The position numbers were made by a program, and so were the translations under genes. The notes beneath the pieces were generated by a model, which made no database searches, was not told where the DNA came from, and worked only from the letters and a program-made list of their open reading frames with translations. Below, piece after piece: positions 13,738-15,291 of a stretch of DNA of 15,291 nt. How positions within the stretch are numbered: position 1 is the first letter of the stretch; the number at the start of each line of letters is the position of its first letter. Origin of the DNA: Oscillospiraceae bacterium (GTDB lineage Bacteria > Bacillota_A > Clostridia > Oscillospirales > Oscillospiraceae); the NCBI GenBank assembly GCA_017627975.1, contig JAGAFT010000098.1:1-15291 (forward strand), given 5' to 3'.

Positions 13738-14351
13738 TGGGCCGCCGCTTCTTTAACCCTGAGACCGGGATCTGGCGGTTTTTCAGCTGGCTCGGTGAAA
13801 TCGTCTCCCTGAGTCTGCTCTGGACGCTCTGTTCCATCCCGGTAATCACTCTGGGTGCAGCCTCCACGGCACTTTACGATGCGGTCGCCCATAACATGCG
13901 CCGCAAAGAATCCGATCTGTTTCCGCGCTTCTTCGGCACCTTCCGCCGGGAGCTGAAGACCGGCTGCCTGACGACGCTGCTCTGGGGCGCCGTCGCGGGG
14001 CTCCTCGTCTTTCTGTACCGTCTGCTTGCCGGCGCCGGTCCGGACGGTCAGGTCGTTACCGCCTGGAGTGTGGTCTTTCTGTTGCTGCTGTATCTGCTGC
14101 TCTGCATTCTGAGCTGGGTTTTCCCGCTCCTGTCGCGTTTCACCTTCGGCTTTGCCGCCCTGAACCGGACCGCGCTTCGGATTTCCCTCGGCAACATTCT
14201 GCGCTCCGCTCTGATGGCGCTGCTGCTTGGGCTCGGGATCGCGGCCTTCTCCCAAAACTATTTCTTTGTCTTCTTCGTCCCCGGCCTCGCCTCCTGGCTT
14301 TCCAGTTTTCTCATCGAACCGGTATTTGAAAAATACAGCGATCCGGACTGA
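13737..14351 (+). CDS. DUF624 (YesL-like) membrane protein
   Basis: This 204-residue hydrophobic protein has about four membrane segments (near 21-42, 77-97, 108-132 and 155-190). The N-terminal part, FNPETGIWRFFSWLGEIVSL followed by WTLCSIPVITLGAASTALYD, is typical of DUF624, a family of unknown function that is repeatedly found beside carbohydrate ABC transporters in Firmicutes. Its presence at the end of the kinase operon fits that association and suggests a transporter accessory or membrane role. No catalytic motif is visible. Its ATG overlaps the esterase stop codon (TGATG), so translation probably depends on the upstream gene. A strong terminator follows 35 bases after the stop. Confidence 0.82.
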   Translation: MGRRFFNPETGIWRFFSWLGEIVSLSLLWTLCSIPVITLGAASTALYDAVAHNMRRKESDLFPRFFGTFRRELKTGCLTTLLWGAVAGLLVFLYRLLAGAGPDGQVVTAWSVVFLLLLYLLLCILSWVFPLLSRFTFGFAALNRTALRISLGNILRSALMALLLGLGIAAFSQNYFFVFFVPGLASWLSSFLIEPVFEKYSDPD

Positions 14352-14386
14352 GCGGCAGCACCTGTCCCTCTCATCCGGATACAGCA

Positions 14387-14426
14387 CAGCCCCGTGAGTG
14401 AATCACTCACGGGGCTGCTGATTTTT
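14387..14426 (+). terminator. Rho-independent terminator of the kinase operon
   Basis: CAGCCCCGTGAGT (14387-14399) pairs with ACTCACGGGGCTG (14405-14417) around GAATC, a 13-bp stem, followed by CTGA and TTTTT (14422-14426). It separates convergent genes. On the minus strand, for rpoC, the same hairpin lacks a T-tract after it, so its use there is uncertain. Confidence 0.85.
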
Positions 14427-14448
14427 ATGATGTTGTCAGTTCTTCGGC

Positions 14449-15291
14449 TTAGAGCGCGTTGGTCTTGTTGACCAGCTTGGTGAGGTCGACGTATTCCTCC
14501 GCCTCGGAGGCGATGGTCTCGTCGGTCTCTTCCTTGAAGTCGCGGTAGACGGACAGGCCGGAGCCTGCAGGGATCAGCTTGCCGATGATGACGTTCTCCT
14601 TCAGGCCGACCAGGTGGTCCACCTTGCCCTTGATGGCGGCATCGGTGAGAACGCGGGTGGGCTCCGGGCAGGAGGCGGCGGACAGGAAGCTGTCCGTGGC
14701 CAGAGAGGCCTTCGTGATGCCCATGAGCAGCTGGGTGTAGGTGGCCTCGGTAAGGCCTTCTTCCCCGTTGGCGATGCGCTCGCGGATCTTGCGGTTGGCA
14801 TCCTTCACGATGGAGATATCCACCGTCGCGCCGCTGAGCAGATCGGTGCTGCCGGCTTCTTCCACGCGGCCCTTGCGCATCATCTGACGCACGATGACTT
14901 CGATGTGCTTGTCGTTGATATCGACGCCCTGCTGACGGTACACCTTCTGGACCTCGCTGGTGATGTAGCTGCGGACGCCCTGGCGGCCGAACTCGTCGTC
15001 GTTGATGCCGCGGATGCGGAGCACGTCATGCGGATTCAGCGCACCGGAGGTCAGCGCCTGGCCGCGGTCGACGTGGTCGCCGTTATGGACCTGGATACCG
15101 GCGTTGTGCGGTACCATATAGACCTTGGTCTCGCCCTCTTCCTCGTTCACCACGGTGAGGGAGTACATGACGCCCTTCTTGGCTTCTTCAATGGTGACCG
15201 TACCGGAGATTTCGGACAGGACCGACATCTTCTTGGGCTTGCGCGCCTCAAACAGTTCTTCGACACGGGGAAGACCCTGGGTGATGTCGTC
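14449..15291 (-). CDS. rpoC: DNA-directed RNA polymerase subunit beta', C-terminal part, 5' end outside the window
   Basis: About 280 residues of the C-terminus are present. The frame enters from the window edge with DDITQGLPRVEELFEARKPK, the highly conserved RpoC segment of the bridge/trigger region. It continues through a beta' insert-type region (VYMVPHNAGIQVHNGDHVDR), a conserved DVLRIRGI and QKVYRQQGVDINDKHIEVIV, SFLSAASCPEPTRVLTDAAI (normally SFQETTRVLTEAAI) and LKENVIIGKLIPAGSG. It ends in a short acidic tail at 14449. RpoC is the clamp and catalytic subunit of RNA polymerase. This anchors the window in a core chromosomal region. The ASCPEP insertion-like stretch in the usual SFQETTRVL motif is a local oddity. 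Confidence 0.95.
   Translation of the reverse strand, partial: DDITQGLPRVEELFEARKPKKMSVLSEISGTVTIEEAKKGVMYSLTVVNEEEGETKVYMVPHNAGIQVHNGDHVDRGQALTSGALNPHDVLRIRGINDDEFGRQGVRSYITSEVQKVYRQQGVDINDKHIEVIVRQMMRKGRVEEAGSTDLLSGATVDISIVKDANRKIRERIANGEEGLTEATYTQLLMGITKASLATDSFLSAASCPEPTRVLTDAAIKGKVDHLVGLKENVIIGKLIPAGSGLSVYRDFKEETDETIASEAEEYVDLTKLVNKTNAL

Noticed and set aside
1..15291. tRNA or rRNA genes
   Set aside because: No cloverleaf with a conserved T-loop (GGTTCGAATC-like) or rRNA core sequence was noticed in the non-coding gaps.

Overview
The window (about 59% G+C) looks like a chromosomal stretch from an anaerobic, probably gut-associated Clostridia-type Firmicute. Evidence is the RpoC C-terminus, a YlmH protein, strong AAGGAGG-type ribosome binding sites, sugar ABC permeases without a dedicated ATPase, and an RpiR-controlled sialic acid locus. 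This assignment is by gene content, not by a database match.

Layout: (1) 1-1004, minus strand, a MATE transporter cut by the window start. (2) 1132-1884, minus, YlmH-like S4 RNA-binding protein. (3) 1964-3443, minus, an overlapping pair of membrane-lipid type genes, a PlsC-like acyltransferase followed by a PAP2-family protein. (4) 3563-9028, minus, an amino-sugar operon in the order substrate-binding protein, permease, permease, NanA-type lyase, NagA; nagA is broken by a one-base frameshift. (5) 9333-11423, minus, an N-acylglucosamine 2-epimerase (AGE) gene followed by an RpiR-family regulator. (6) 11699-14351, plus, a ROK-like kinase, an SGNH esterase and a DUF624 membrane protein, overlapping by 4 and 1 bases. 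(7) 14449-15291, minus, the 3' end of rpoC.

Units 4 to 6 form one catabolic system, best read as uptake and breakdown of N-acetylneuraminate: ABC uptake, cleavage by NanA to ManNAc and pyruvate, epimerisation to GlcNAc by AGE, phosphorylation by the ROK-like kinase, deacetylation by NagA. The SGNH protein may remove O-acetyl groups. No sialidase, NagB or transport ATPase lies in the window.

The most notable signal is regulatory. A 15-base inverted repeat, TGAAA-N5-TTTCA, occurs in tandem pairs upstream of both the binding-protein promoter and the kinase promoter. The geometry is identical in the two places: 14 bases between operators, 8 bases from the proximal operator to the -35 box, and a 17-base -35/-10 spacer. 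The distal operator of the kinase pair also covers the -35 box of the divergent AGE-rpiR promoter. A further perfect copy sits in the hairpin after rpiR. The repeats are probably sites for the locally encoded RpiR protein, but that link is inferred. The operon also carries strong hairpins in three of its gene junctions.
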